In this document: in pieces, positions 25,733 to 34,621 of the stretch
Layout of the letters: every line of letters begins with the position of its first letter
How positions within the stretch are numbered: position 1 is the first letter of the stretch
Source of the DNA: Roseburia sp. 831b
GTDB taxonomy: Bacteria; Bacillota; Clostridia; Lachnospirales; Lachnospiraceae
Direction of reading: 5' to 3'
Length of the DNA stretch: 64,000 nt
Assembly: GCF_001940165.2 (NCBI RefSeq)
Contig: NZ_CP135163.1
Location: 1 to 64,000, forward strand
The notes under the pieces: generated by a model
The model's input: only the letters and a program-made list of their open reading frames with translations
Told to the model about the DNA's origin: nothing
The model's database searches: none
Program-made: the position numbers and the translations under genes

Positions 25733-26701
25733 TTATAATACTAAAAACAATGCCATCACGCCTAGACACACCGCCTCGCAGGCGATTGCGGTCGCGTAGA
25801 GCAATCGGTTGGCGCGCTTGATATCTTCGAATTCTACCTTTCGGACTGCATCTCCGATGAAGGGCTTCTTTACCACTTTTCCAAAATAGCTGGCGTCGCC
25901 GGCTAACTGAATCGACAGTGCGCCGGCGCATACTGCCTCTGTCTGTGCAGAATTTGGGCTTGCATGATGGTAGCGGTCTCTTTTGTAAATAAAAGCAGCA
26001 TGTCTGCCATCAAACGCTTTTCCAAGAAATGTACAGACAAAAATCATGAAATATGCGCTGATTCTTGCCGGAAGATAATTGCATACATCGTCTAGCTTTG
26101 CTGCTGCGCGTCCAAAATAAAGATAGCGGTCATTTTTGTAACCAATCATCGAATCCATCGTGTTGACAGCCTTGTATACAAAGCCAAGCACCGGACCTCC
26201 GATTGCCGTATAAATCATCGGTGCAATCACGCCATCCGAGGTATTCTCCGCTACTGTCTCAATTGCCGCTTTGGCTACTCCGGTTTCATCCAGACACTCG
26301 GTATCGCGTCCCACAATCATGGAAACTGCTTTTCTGGCTCCCTCTAAATCCTGCTCTTTTAACTTTGCATACACTTTCATGCTCTCCACTTTTAAACATT
26401 TGGTCGCAAGAATCTGGTAGGTCATCACCGTTTCCACGACAATTCCGGCTATCGGATGGAACCAATATGCCCCAACAAGAATTGCAAGTGCAACTATAAG
26501 TGTAGTTATAAGTACAAGAACAACCAGCAAAATTCCCATCTGAAACTGTTTTGCTGTATCATCCTTCTCTTTTCGTAATTTTTTTTCTAAAAACGCAATC
26601 AGACTTCCAATCAATCGGATTGGATGGAAAAGCCAATATGGGTCTCCTAGCAGCAAATCCAGCAAAAATCCAAGCCCGAACGCTATCATATGATATTTCA
26701 T
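25733..26701 (-). CDS. cbiB: adenosylcobinamide-phosphate synthase
   Basis: A 322-residue integral membrane protein that attaches aminopropanol phosphate to adenosylcobyric acid. FLLDLLLGDPYWLFHPIRL near the start is the CbiB signature. VGRDTECLDETGVAKAAIET, TVAENTSDGVIAPM and ASPNSAQTEAVCAGAL are the other conserved blocks. About five TM segments are visible (residues 1-20, 50-75, 80-100, 200-220 and 300-322). AGGAG lies about 8 nt upstream. Note that in Gram-negatives the name cobD is also used for this enzyme. Confidence 0.95.
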   Translation of the reverse strand: MKYHMIAFGLGFLLDLLLGDPYWLFHPIRLIGSLIAFLEKKLRKEKDDTAKQFQMGILLVVLVLITTLIVALAILVGAYWFHPIAGIVVETVMTYQILATKCLKVESMKVYAKLKEQDLEGARKAVSMIVGRDTECLDETGVAKAAIETVAENTSDGVIAPMIYTAIGGPVLGFVYKAVNTMDSMIGYKNDRYLYFGRAAAKLDDVCNYLPARISAYFMIFVCTFLGKAFDGRHAAFIYKRDRYHHASPNSAQTEAVCAGALSIQLAGDASYFGKVVKKPFIGDAVRKVEFEDIKRANRLLYATAIACEAVCLGVMALFLVL

Positions 26702-26713
26702 TTTTATCTCCTC

Positions 26714-27349
26714 TTACAAAGCGGTTATCGCATTTATTTTTGTCTGTTCCCTCGAAAGAAGAATCTTGCAGCGATAACCACCACCATTTTTGACCTGATA
26801 ATCAAAATAACTTCCACCACTTATCGTAGATAACACTGCCATAATTGTACCACCATGCACAACGGATGCCACACAAAACTTCTTTTTTTGCTCTTTCCTA
26901 GCTTTTGATAAAAGCAGTTCTGTTGCTCTTTCATATCCCGCCATGCAGCGCTTTACAAATCCACTCTGACTCTCGCCCTCTGGAAAAGGAAGCGTACCAT
27001 TGCTGTCAATCCAGGCTTGATAATAGGAATCCTCTTTCAAATCCTCGTAATTTTTTCCTTCAAATCTTCCAAAATCCATCTCCCGCCATTCCGATATGAA
27101 ATGGGGACTTTTCTCCGGGAACAAGATACCTGCACTCTCTATACACCGCTTCATCGGGCTTGTCAGAAGAACATCCGGTTCTTCTGGAAAAATGTCCTTA
27201 TCACGCAATCCTTCTAACTGTTCTCTTCCTTCTATCGATAACGGTTCCTCCGTTTTTCCAAGGTACCGATGCTCCCGATTTGACTTCGTCGCTCCGTGGC
27301 GAATCCAAAACCAATCCAGTTCTATTTCAGCCGCTGTCCCATTCCGCAT
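26714..27349 (-). CDS. cobC: alpha-ribazole phosphatase-like histidine phosphatase
   Basis: A 211-residue member of the phosphoglycerate mutase superfamily. The catalytic motif WIRHGATKSNREHRYLG is at residue about 15, with LLTSPMKRCIESAGILF near 60, a partner EMDFGRFEG near 85 and SVVHGGTIMAVL near 165. In the B12 operon this should be CobC, which removes the 5'-phosphate of alpha-ribazole or cobalamin phosphate. The ATG lies 28 nt inside the end of the preceding cobU-like gene and has no clear ribosome site, implying coupled translation. Confidence 0.85.
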   Translation of the reverse strand: MRNGTAAEIELDWFWIRHGATKSNREHRYLGKTEEPLSIEGREQLEGLRDKDIFPEEPDVLLTSPMKRCIESAGILFPEKSPHFISEWREMDFGRFEGKNYEDLKEDSYYQAWIDSNGTLPFPEGESQSGFVKRCMAGYERATELLLSKARKEQKKKFCVASVVHGGTIMAVLSTISGGSYFDYQVKNGGGYRCKILLSREQTKINAITAL

Positions 27350-27720
27350 AGGATACGTTCCACCCTTTCTGCTTTCTCTGCAATCAAAATCTGCATTCTT
27401 CCGGTCTGTTCGCGATACGCTCTCTCCACCTTATCCATCGGAACAATTCCGTTTCCAACCTCATCACAGATAATTATCACATTTGGGCAGTTTTCAACGA
27501 GATATGTCGTTAATTCCAACGGATTTGCCTTATTTTCCACAATTTTTTTAATCCATTCATGAAAATGATTGATGATACACCGGGAATCTTTCTCGATTGC
27601 CCCGGATAATTCCTCTCTTGTAAGTGGAAGCTCCTTTGCCTCCATAACCACACATTCTGGATGTCTTTTTTTCACATAAGAAAGTTTTCCCTGAAAACAT
27701 CCTCCAAGATATAATTCCAT
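27322..27720 (-). CDS. short CobU-like protein
   Basis: A 132-residue protein related to adenosylcobinamide kinase/guanylyltransferase (CobU, about 180 residues). The start LYLGGCFQGKLSYV aligns with the CobU P-loop region but with Leu where Ser/Thr is expected. The C-terminal half is well kept: ICDEVGNGIVPMDKVERAYREQ matches the CobU NEVGxGIVP block, ending CGMGQRLK. The segment with the guanylylated His and the following Arg-Pro/Trp motif is missing. A second, longer CobU lies at 28763-29356. It may be a partner subunit, a kinase-only enzyme or a salvage paralogue. The ATG follows GGAGAAAA. Confidence 0.7.
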   Translation of the reverse strand: MELYLGGCFQGKLSYVKKRHPECVVMEAKELPLTREELSGAIEKDSRCIINHFHEWIKKIVENKANPLELTTYLVENCPNVIIICDEVGNGIVPMDKVERAYREQTGRMQILIAEKAERVERILCGMGQRLK

Positions 27721-27753
27721 TTTTTCTCCTTTCCCCGTGCGAATTTCCTACAT

Positions 27754-27995
27754 GGATTCGGGTATCAAAAGGTTGCTCACAAATTAGTTATTGGCAAATT
27801 GCACAAAGACCGGACTCTTTTTGTGACTTTGAGGAAACATTCGAAAATCTTAGTATGCCTTTCTGTCCCCAGTGATGTTCTGCCACGGACGGCAGAACAA
27901 GGCTTCACGAGCCATGGATGGCTCGTTGAATGCCGGTCACGTTACTTTGATTGCCAGTAAGAAAACTGTAAGCAACCTTTTAACACCAGAATCCT
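27754..27995. repeat. 242-bp nested palindromic element, copy B
   Basis: Outer arms around 27754-27813 and 27933-27995 form an imperfect inverted repeat (GGATTC.GGT.T.AAAAGGTTGCT.ACA on both strands, and later TTGGCAA/TTGCCAG). Inside are hairpins at 27877-27898 (GTTCTGCCAC arm) and 27901-27934 (GGCTTCACGAGCCAT arm), matching the core of copy A read on the opposite strand, as does GAAAATCTTAGTATGCCT (27843-27860). The outer arms of A and B differ in sequence but both pair. The right edge touches the cobS stop codon. Confidence 0.72.
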
Positions 27996-28761
27996 ACATG
28001 AAAATAAGCCCGCAGACTGCCACTGCCACTGCCATGACGTTTTCACACAGGGACACAAAATAACCTGCTGTATCTCCATTGATTCCGCCAAACTCTTTTT
28101 TACTTTTCCAGTAATAATAGAAAAAACTAAGAAACGCAACTACAACTGTAATTACACCAATTTTTCCATCTATCCAAATCATAAACCCAGCATACAGGAC
28201 TGCCTGCAGCACAAGTGTTACAAACACGTTTCTTTTCTGGGCGCTGTCCGCAAAATAGGCAAGCATTCCTTCTTTTTTTGCCGCCGGGAAACGGACAACC
28301 GCGATTCCACTTAGGCTTCTGGACAATGCAAAGCCGACACCTATCACCCAGATTTGACGGATGGAATGAAATTCCGCAAATGCCGCACCATAAATCAATT
28401 CATACAACAGCAACATCAATACAGAAAATGCGCCAATGTGCGGATCTTTTAAGATTTCTAATTTTTTCTCTTTTTCCTGATACGAGTGAAATGCGTCCAT
28501 CGTGTCCATAAAACCATCGAGATGAAATCCCCCGGTCACCAAAAGTGGCAGTGCAATGGCAACAAGTGTCTGGCAAAGACTCCCAACTCCCAGCCATTCC
28601 ACCAGTCGAAACCAAAGCGCTTCCAAAAGTCCTATCACAATTCCAATCCATGGGAAAAAACAAAGATGGTATCTCATATCCTCTTCCTTCCAGGCAAACT
28701 GAGGCACCGGAATCTTAGAATAAATGGAAAATGCAATACAAAACGGTTTCCATAACTTCAT
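27994..28761 (-). CDS. cobS: adenosylcobinamide-GDP ribazoletransferase (cobalamin synthase)
   Basis: About 255 residues, with roughly six TM helices. It joins alpha-ribazole to adenosylcobinamide-GDP at the membrane. It opens LWKPFCIAFSIYSKIPVPQ and has the metal-binding GGFHLDGFMDTMDAFHS near residue 75, typical of CobS. I chose the ATG at 28761, which directly follows the cobU stop (TAAC ATG) with AGGA 11 nt upstream. The ATG at 28773, overlapping cobU, is possible. The stop codon lies in the right arm of palindromic element B. Confidence 0.92.
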   Translation of the reverse strand: MKLWKPFCIAFSIYSKIPVPQFAWKEEDMRYHLCFFPWIGIVIGLLEALWFRLVEWLGVGSLCQTLVAIALPLLVTGGFHLDGFMDTMDAFHSYQEKEKKLEILKDPHIGAFSVLMLLLYELIYGAAFAEFHSIRQIWVIGVGFALSRSLSGIAVVRFPAAKKEGMLAYFADSAQKRNVFVTLVLQAVLYAGFMIWIDGKIGVITVVVAFLSFFYYYWKSKKEFGGINGDTAGYFVSLCENVMAVAVAVCGLIFM

Positions 28762-28762
28762 G

Positions 28763-29356
28763 TTATCTTTCATCCTTTCCCATAATTGGTATCCCTGCCA
28801 CAACCTCTATCACCTGATTGGATTCGGCGGCAAGTTTTTCATTGATGGCTCCAAGCACCTTCATGTATGCCATCGTCGAATCATCATAACGAATGCCATC
28901 CTCAAACACATTGTTTGTCACGATGACAAGATGCTCGCAGTTTTCTCTTATCTTGTCAATGCCTGATACAACTTCTTGCATCACACGGTTACAGTTTGCT
29001 TTAAAACCGCTATTTTCCTGTAAATTATCGCCCTCACACGTTGATGTGGCCGCTTCCTCCTCCACAGGAGAAAACATCTCATTCGCTACCAGGTTCGACA
29101 TACATTCTATCAGTACAACGCTGTCTTTTTTTATTTTGTCGGCTGCCTGTCCGATATGCATCGGCTGTTCAATCGTCTGGAAGCCTTTTCCGGCGCGAAG
29201 CTTTTGGTGACGCTTAATTTTCTTTTCGCCCTCATCATCAAAAACCTGCATGGTGGCGATGTAATACCGCGTTTTTTCTTTTGCAAGGCGAAGCACCGTC
29301 TCCTCCGCATAAGCTGATTTTCCACTTCCGCTTCCGCCCGTCACTAAAACCATCAT
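28763..29356 (-). CDS. cobU: adenosylcobinamide kinase/guanylyltransferase
   Basis: A 197-residue CobU that phosphorylates adenosylcobinamide and transfers GMP to it. The P-loop [17 protein letters not shown] is intact, followed by YYIATMQVFDDEG and RHQKLRAGKGFQTIEQP, which carries the guanylylated His. VLIECMSNLVANEMF also fits. The C-terminal NEVGxGIVP block is degraded to NNVFEDGIRYDDST, and an acidic insertion (about residues 98-120) is present. The second, short CobU at 27322 keeps exactly the block that is lost here. The start overlaps cobT by 4 nt. Confidence 0.9.
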   Translation of the reverse strand: MMVLVTGGSGSGKSAYAEETVLRLAKEKTRYYIATMQVFDDEGEKKIKRHQKLRAGKGFQTIEQPMHIGQAADKIKKDSVVLIECMSNLVANEMFSPVEEEAATSTCEGDNLQENSGFKANCNRVMQEVVSGIDKIRENCEHLVIVTNNVFEDGIRYDDSTMAYMKVLGAINEKLAAESNQVIEVVAGIPIMGKDER

Positions 29357-30459
29357 GAGGAATACCTCTCATACTGTTCAATCTGGAATTCATCAAATGA
29401 AGAACCATCTTCATAGACCTGCAGTGCAATGTCAAGAAGGGACATCATCATAACCGCTCCGGTTCCCTCTCCCAGTGCCATATCCGCATCCAAAACCGGG
29501 TCTAACTGCAGTTCTTTCATCACCTTTGATGCCGCCTGTTCCCTGCTTTTATGGGAAGGAATCATGTAATCCTTACAGCCGGGACAAAGTCTTTCGGCAA
29601 GCAAAGCTGCCACTGAACTGATGACACCATCGACTAAAACCGGTATCTGATACAAAGCTCCCCCGATGAAAATTCCGGTAAGTCCTGCAATGTCAAGACC
29701 TCCTACCGTCTGCAAAATCGTAAACGCATCTGCTCCTATAAGACTATATTTTGTGATTGCATCCTCAATCACGTTACATTTTCGGCTCAAAGAAGCATCA
29801 TCCAATCCTGCTCCACGACCAGTAATCTCTTTTACATCTAAATGAAGAAGCGATGCAACTACGGCTGTACTTGTAGTTGTGTTGCCAATTCCCATTTCGC
29901 CGGTTGCAAGTAAATCGTATCCTTGTTCCTTGCAGGAGCCCACAAGGCGGATTCCTGTTTCGATTGCAAGAAGTGTCTCCTGCTCACTCATCGCCGGCTC
30001 TTTTGCAAAATTTCTCGTTCCATGTGCCACTTTTTTTGATAGAACACCTGGAATTTCCTCTGATGTGTCAATTCCAATATCAACCGGAATCACGTCCGCT
30101 CCGACAACCGCTGCCATTTTTCCAACGGAAGACTGGTTTTGCCCCATTGCCCTTGTCACTGCAAGCGTCACTTCTTTTCCTGACTGGCTGACGCCCTCCT
30201 CCACAATTCCATTATCCGCGCACATCACAAGAACTGCCTTCTTTTTCGTGGAAATCTGCACGTTTCCCTGAATGGCTCCAATCTGTGCAATCAGATGTTC
30301 AAATTTTCCAAGGCCATCCAGTGGTTTTGCAACTGCATCCATCTTTTTTTGAACCGCCTGATAAACCGTAGTGCTTGTCGGTGTAATCAAAAACTTTTGT
30401 AGTTGAATTTTATGTTTCAATGGAAGATTCTCTAAAAACTCCATCTTATCTTCTGTCAT
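29353..30459 (-). CDS. cobT: nicotinate-nucleotide--dimethylbenzimidazole phosphoribosyltransferase
   Basis: A 368-residue enzyme that makes alpha-ribazole phosphate by transferring ribose phosphate from NaMN to the lower-ligand base. The catalytic Glu region is [18 protein letters not shown] followed by [29 protein letters not shown] and the C-terminal [10 protein letters not shown] also match CobT. AGGAGG lies 6 nt before the ATG, inside the end of cobQ. No dimethylbenzimidazole synthesis genes (bluB or bza) are in the window, so the base may be imported or made elsewhere. Confidence 0.96.
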   Translation of the reverse strand: MTEDKMEFLENLPLKHKIQLQKFLITPTSTTVYQAVQKKMDAVAKPLDGLGKFEHLIAQIGAIQGNVQISTKKKAVLVMCADNGIVEEGVSQSGKEVTLAVTRAMGQNQSSVGKMAAVVGADVIPVDIGIDTSEEIPGVLSKKVAHGTRNFAKEPAMSEQETLLAIETGIRLVGSCKEQGYDLLATGEMGIGNTTTSTAVVASLLHLDVKEITGRGAGLDDASLSRKCNVIEDAITKYSLIGADAFTILQTVGGLDIAGLTGIFIGGALYQIPVLVDGVISSVAALLAERLCPGCKDYMIPSHKSREQAASKVMKELQLDPVLDADMALGEGTGAVMMMSLLDIALQVYEDGSSFDEFQIEQYERYSS

Positions 30460-31921
30460 ACTCTGCCTCCTGCAGCATTCCGTAAATCTCGTCCATATTC
30501 AAATATTCCCGAAGCGTATCTGCGAGCAAATCAAACTGGCTCTCCTTGAACTGCTCGTAATCCATCACTGCTCCCGGTTCGTAATCGATTCCTTTTTTCT
30601 TAGCAAGTGCCTGCAGCAACGTAACCGCAAGGTCTCCTGCGTCAAAAATTCCATGGATGTAAGAGCCATAGACATTTTGTTCCTGTAAAACCGTTCCTGG
30701 AGTTTCCCCGTTTTCACAGACGGTTCTGCCCATATGAATCTCGTAACCTTTGATGTTTTCTCCTGTTAACGCTGACAATGTACCGGTTAATTCTGGGAAC
30801 GTCCGTTCCACCTGTTTTCTTATCTTTTCTTCTTCTAACACCGTTGTCGACGGCAAAAGTTCCATGCCTCTTAAGGTTCCACCTTCTTCTAGGGAAAGCG
30901 GGTCCTCTAAATGCATGCCAAGCATCTGGAAGCCGCCACAGATTCCAAAGACCGGTATCTCATTTGACATTTTTTTAATGGCTGCCTCAAGCCCGTTTTG
31001 ACGCATCCATTTCAAATCTCCCATCGTATTCTTCGTTCCCGGCAAAAAAATCATATCCGGGTGATGCAGCTCTTCCACGCTTGTCACATAGCGAACCGAT
31101 ACTTCATCCATCCGCTCAAATACATCAAAGTCCGTAAAATTTGAAATCCTTGGATAACGGATTACCGCGAGGTCAAGCAAAGCTTCTTTTTTCTGTTCAA
31201 ACTTTTCCGTAAGACTGTCCTCATCCTCTAATTGTACTCTCATATAGGGAATCACACCGCTGACCGGAATCTTGCCCTTTTCCTCTAGCATTTTGATTCC
31301 AGGGTCTAAAATGGATGCATCCCCACGGAATTTATTAATCAAAAGTCCTTTTACTCTGGACTTTTCCTCATCCTCTAACAAAAGAAGTGTTCCTAAAAGC
31401 TGCGCAAACACACCTCCGCGGTCAATGTCTCCTACCAGAAGAACCGGTGCGTTAACCATCTTTGCCATTCCCATATTTACAATATCATTCTGTTTTAAAT
31501 TGATTTCTGCAGGGCTCCCTGCTCCTTCAATGACAATGATGTCTGCCTGTTCTTCTAACTTTTGAAACGCTTTTAAAATGTCTGGTATCAGTCTGGTTTT
31601 ATAGGAAAAATATTCTTTTGCCGGCATATTTCCGATGGCTGTGCCATTCACAATCACCTGAGAGCCGATGTCGTTGGTCGGCTTTAGCAGGATTGGATTC
31701 ATGCACACCTGTGGTTCTATCCCCGCCGCCTGCGCCTGCATCACCTGTGCACGTCCCATTTCAAGTCCTTCCTTGGTAATGTAGGAATTTAATGCCATAT
31801 TTTGTGACTTAAATGGGGCAACACGATAACCATCCTGATGGAAAATACGGCATAACCCTGTAACAACCAGACTCTTTCCCGCATTCGACATGGTTCCTTG
31901 AATCATAATTACTTTGGACAT
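30446..31921 (-). CDS. cobQ: cobyric acid synthase
   Basis: A 491-residue (CbiP-type) ATP- and glutamine-dependent amidase that adds four amides to adenosylcobyrinate a,c-diamide. The N-terminal P-loop domain has [19 protein letters not shown] and [36 protein letters not shown] lies near residue 165, and the amidotransferase Cys is in [18 protein letters not shown]. The start at 31921 follows GGAGG, which is itself in the 3' arm of the regulatory hairpin at 31928-31953. It is the first gene of the cobalamin operon. Confidence 0.96.
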   Translation of the reverse strand: MSKVIMIQGTMSNAGKSLVVTGLCRIFHQDGYRVAPFKSQNMALNSYITKEGLEMGRAQVMQAQAAGIEPQVCMNPILLKPTNDIGSQVIVNGTAIGNMPAKEYFSYKTRLIPDILKAFQKLEEQADIIVIEGAGSPAEINLKQNDIVNMGMAKMVNAPVLLVGDIDRGGVFAQLLGTLLLLEDEEKSRVKGLLINKFRGDASILDPGIKMLEEKGKIPVSGVIPYMRVQLEDEDSLTEKFEQKKEALLDLAVIRYPRISNFTDFDVFERMDEVSVRYVTSVEELHHPDMIFLPGTKNTMGDLKWMRQNGLEAAIKKMSNEIPVFGICGGFQMLGMHLEDPLSLEEGGTLRGMELLPSTTVLEEEKIRKQVERTFPELTGTLSALTGENIKGYEIHMGRTVCENGETPGTVLQEQNVYGSYIHGIFDAGDLAVTLLQALAKKKGIDYEPGAVMDYEQFKESQFDLLADTLREYLNMDEIYGMLQEAEYDRR

Positions 31922-31953
31922 AAAAAACCTCCATGCCACATATGGCATGGAGG
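31922..31953 (-). promoter_or_regulatory. cobQ: expression-platform hairpin of the cobalamin riboswitch
   Basis: On the minus strand CCTCCATGCCA (31943-31953) pairs perfectly with TGGCATGGAGG (31928-31938) around a 4-nt loop and is followed by six U residues and then the cobQ ATG. The hairpin has the form of an intrinsic terminator, and the cobQ ribosome site GGAGG is buried in its 3' arm. B12-dependent formation of this hairpin would shut off both transcription and translation. Confidence 0.8.
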
Positions 31954-32036
31954 CAGATAAGACAATATGAGTTTTCCCGGGAACGCAGTTATCGCTTAAA
32001 TCCATCACAAACCAATTACTCGTGGCTGTTATGTAC

Positions 32037-32225
32037 CATATCTCAGGCAGGTCTCCTGACTAAAAGATCTTTGCCGCCCAGAACGCCTTCCCAAATTGCT
32101 TTAGTGGCTTCTTTTCTGGTAACTCCCTTATCACAGTGACGAGTTCGTACAGGATTTGCACCTGTTTCCCTTTTCATCAGAGCATACAGCATACTGTACT
32201 CTGACACCTGAAACACTTACTTTCT
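32037..32225 (-). ncRNA. cobalamin riboswitch
   Basis: The leader RNA on the minus strand carries the conserved cobalamin aptamer elements in order: AAAAGGGAAACAGGTGCAAA near the 5' side, the stem around CCTGTACGAACTCG, CACTGTGATAAGGGAG, the B12 box GCCACTAAAGCAATTTGG with GAAGG after it, and the closing strand AGTCAGGAGACCTGCCTGA. It lies about 85 nt upstream of the hairpin that contains the cobQ ribosome site. It should repress the whole cob/cbi operon when adenosylcobalamin is plentiful. Confidence 0.95.
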
Positions 32226-32245
32226 TCTTATATTTATACGGATTT

Positions 32246-32274
32246 ATTATACGAGATAATTCTGCAAGAAACAA
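32246..32274 (-). promoter_or_regulatory. sigma-A promoter of the cobalamin operon
   Basis: On the minus strand TTGTTT (32269-32274) and TATAAT (32246-32251) are 17 nt apart. Transcription would start near 32240, just before the riboswitch, giving a leader of roughly 320 nt. Confidence 0.7.
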
Positions 32275-32338
32275 GATAAAATCTCGAAAAAGCTATCTAA
32301 CTACGTTTGTATTCGTTTTTACATCTTCAATTGAAACG

Positions 32339-32647
32339 CTATTCTGCATCAAAATCGATTTTGAATTCACCTTCCGGTGCCTTGATGGTCAGAATACCTA
32401 AATTGAACTCTTCATCCATAATCGTAATCTGGTATTCAAACACAACATCATCCTCAAATTTTGACAACAGAAGATAGGTTCCGTTCTCTTTTCCTTCCAT
32501 CTGGTCACAGATATCATTATATACGTCCGCTCCGGAAATCTCTCTTTTGTAACCGGACTGTCTGATTTTTTCTTCAATTGCCTGATATAACTCGTTCATG
32601 CTGGTCTCCATTCTGAAACGTGAATCTACGTTCACAATCTTGTGCAT
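32339..32647 (-). CDS. small conserved hypothetical protein
   Basis: A 102-residue soluble protein of unknown function. A mainly helical N-terminal half (MNELYQAIEEKIRQSGYKRE) is followed by a beta-rich acidic C-terminal half (TYLLLSKFEDDVVFEYQITI, NLGILTIKAPEG). No motif I can name. It starts 5 nt after the stop of the chemoreceptor gene, so it is cotranscribed with it. The ribosome site is weak, consistent with translational coupling. It could be an accessory factor of the receptor, but that rests only on position. Confidence 0.6.
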   Translation of the reverse strand: MHKIVNVDSRFRMETSMNELYQAIEEKIRQSGYKREISGADVYNDICDQMEGKENGTYLLLSKFEDDVVFEYQITIMDEEFNLGILTIKAPEGEFKIDFDAE

Positions 32648-32652
32648 TTTCT

Positions 32653-34386
32653 CTACAAGACATCCTGTCTCGCATCTGTCCTAATATGGAAAAGTGAAAT
32701 CTCTTCCTGTAAAACCTTCACAATTTCGTTCAGGTCTTTCATTTTCTGTGCCATCTCGTCGATGTTCTCACAAACCTGATCGGTTGTGGCAGCGGTCTCC
32801 TCTGTGCTTGCTGCATTCTCCTCTGAGATTGCTGCTACACTTTCTACGGCTGAAACTGTCTGCACTCTTGCTTTATCGAGATCCTGTGTCTTTTCCTCAA
32901 TCTGCTCAATCTCTTCCACCGACTTCTGGATTCCATTCTCGACAATCGTAAATGCTTCGTTTGTCTCACTGATTTTCGTCTCCTGAATCTCAATGGTATG
33001 ACTTACTTCGCCCATTGTGCTGACAGAACTCTCTGAATCTCTGGTTAACTGATTTAAGATTTCCTGGATGTCCTGGGCAGAACGATTACTTTGCTCCGCT
33101 AACTGCTGAATCTCAGAAGCAACGACTGCAAATCCTTTTCCCTGCTCCCCTGCACGTGCCGCCTCGATACTTGCATTTAAGGAAAGTAAATTGGTCTGGC
33201 TTGCAATCTCAGTAATAACGTTGGTCGCCTCACTGATTTTCTTTACGGATTCATGTGTCGAACTTGTCTTTTCCGTAATATCCAAAACAGCATCTTTTAC
33301 ATCATTCATGCTGTCGTTTAATTCATCTAATGTTTTTCTGGAATTGGCAGATGCCGTTCCCATTTCCTCTAACAGCTGCATCAGTTCCTCAATTCTTGAA
33401 GATGTTTCCTCAATCATCTGACCCATTGCTGTTACATTATCCCCTGCGGAAACCGTATCCTGTGCCTGCGTTGTCGTTGCATTTGCAATCTCCTGCACGG
33501 TTTTGTCAATCTGCTCCATAGAAGAAAGCGCGCGTCCGGCTGTTCCGTCGCAGATACTTGCCGTATCGCTTAACTGCTCACATTGTTCCTGAATCTGTGT
33601 AATGATGGAACAAAGCTTCTGATCCAGGGTCTGGATTCCACGGCTCATATCACCGACAACGTCCCTTCGGGTCAGTAAACGCTCTGGTATCGGGAACCCA
33701 AGTTCTCCTTCTGAAATCTGCTGAACGACTCCCATTCCATCTCCGATTGCATGAACAATTCGAACCGCAATGATTCCGGCAACCAACGCTGACACTGCCA
33801 AAATCACTACTATGATGATAAGCATTTCTCCTCTTGCTGCCAAAACATCCTTATTTACATTTCGGTATTCCTGTCCCAAAAACACCATACCAACCGGTGT
33901 GTTACTGTCAGACTGGGAAAAAATTGGAATATAATAACTGATGTATCGCACTCCTGCAATCTTTGTATTGCTGTCCTGATAATCTTTTCCTTCTTCTAAG
34001 ACAGCCTGCTTCACCTCATCGGATGCCGTCGTTCCAACCTGTCTGTTTCCATTTTCATCTACAACCGTAGTTAAATATCTGGTATCTCCGTAAAAAACTG
34101 TAACATCCATTCCGGTGTTCTCTTTGATACGATCGACCAGTGCCTCAGACTGGGAAATGTTCAAATCCCCTTTCCAAAGCTGACCATCCTCTGTTCCTAC
34201 ATGATATTCGCCGTCCGATGCTTCCTCAAAAATATCGCGGACTGCCAATGATGTCGCATGCATTCCGGTATACGCTTCCGAAAAAATCCCGGACTCAATC
34301 TTCCAGGATGCAATCAGATACGAAATTAACCCAAGAATCACCAAAGGTAATGTTACTAATAAGACAATTTTTGCGCGTAATTTCAT
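32653..34386 (-). CDS. methyl-accepting chemotaxis protein with Cache sensor
   Basis: A 577-residue transmembrane chemoreceptor. TM1 is at about residues 7-29. A single Cache-type ligand domain follows (about 30-185, with [20 protein letters not shown] and [18 protein letters not shown]), then TM2 (about 188-210) and a HAMP linker. The cytoplasmic coiled coil ends with the signalling tip [20 protein letters not shown] and [20 protein letters not shown] that binds CheA/CheW. The ligand is unknown. GGAGG precedes the ATG, and a promoter lies at 34451-34479. It implies a chemotactic, probably flagellated cell. Confidence 0.95.
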   Translation of the reverse strand: MKLRAKIVLLVTLPLVILGLISYLIASWKIESGIFSEAYTGMHATSLAVRDIFEEASDGEYHVGTEDGQLWKGDLNISQSEALVDRIKENTGMDVTVFYGDTRYLTTVVDENGNRQVGTTASDEVKQAVLEEGKDYQDSNTKIAGVRYISYYIPIFSQSDSNTPVGMVFLGQEYRNVNKDVLAARGEMLIIIVVILAVSALVAGIIAVRIVHAIGDGMGVVQQISEGELGFPIPERLLTRRDVVGDMSRGIQTLDQKLCSIITQIQEQCEQLSDTASICDGTAGRALSSMEQIDKTVQEIANATTTQAQDTVSAGDNVTAMGQMIEETSSRIEELMQLLEEMGTASANSRKTLDELNDSMNDVKDAVLDITEKTSSTHESVKKISEATNVITEIASQTNLLSLNASIEAARAGEQGKGFAVVASEIQQLAEQSNRSAQDIQEILNQLTRDSESSVSTMGEVSHTIEIQETKISETNEAFTIVENGIQKSVEEIEQIEEKTQDLDKARVQTVSAVESVAAISEENAASTEETAATTDQVCENIDEMAQKMKDLNEIVKVLQEEISLFHIRTDARQDVL

Positions 34387-34450
34387 CTTAAACCTCCATT
34401 TTTTGCAAAAAAACTACCATTTTTCTCATATAAATAGTAAAGTACCTATT

Positions 34451-34479
34451 AGCATAACATACAATCCCTTTGGTTTCAA
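34451..34479 (-). promoter_or_regulatory. promoter of the chemoreceptor gene
   Basis: On the minus strand TTGAAA (34474-34479) and TATGCT (34451-34456) are spaced by 17 nt, about 65 nt upstream of the start codon. This is a sigma-A pattern. I did not see a flagellar sigma-28 site. Confidence 0.5.
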
Positions 34480-34533
34480 CTAAAAGTTATGCCTTTTTTC
34501 GTACTTTTTTCTCATATTTTCGTATTATAATAT

Positions 34534-34603
34534 AAAAAAACAGCTCTGCTTTAATATGCATCCTGGATTCTGGGTGCCTATCACTTTACAGAACTGTTTT
34601 TTT
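34534..34603. terminator. bidirectional terminator after the HTH-aminotransferase gene
   Basis: AAAAAAACAGCTCTG (34534-34548) pairs with CAGAACTGTTTTTTT (34589-34603) with one wobble, leaving a 40-nt loop. T tracts flank it on both strands. It starts 18 nt after the stop of the aminotransferase gene on the minus strand. Confidence 0.65.
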
Positions 34604-34621
34604 GTAAATTAAAGATATATT

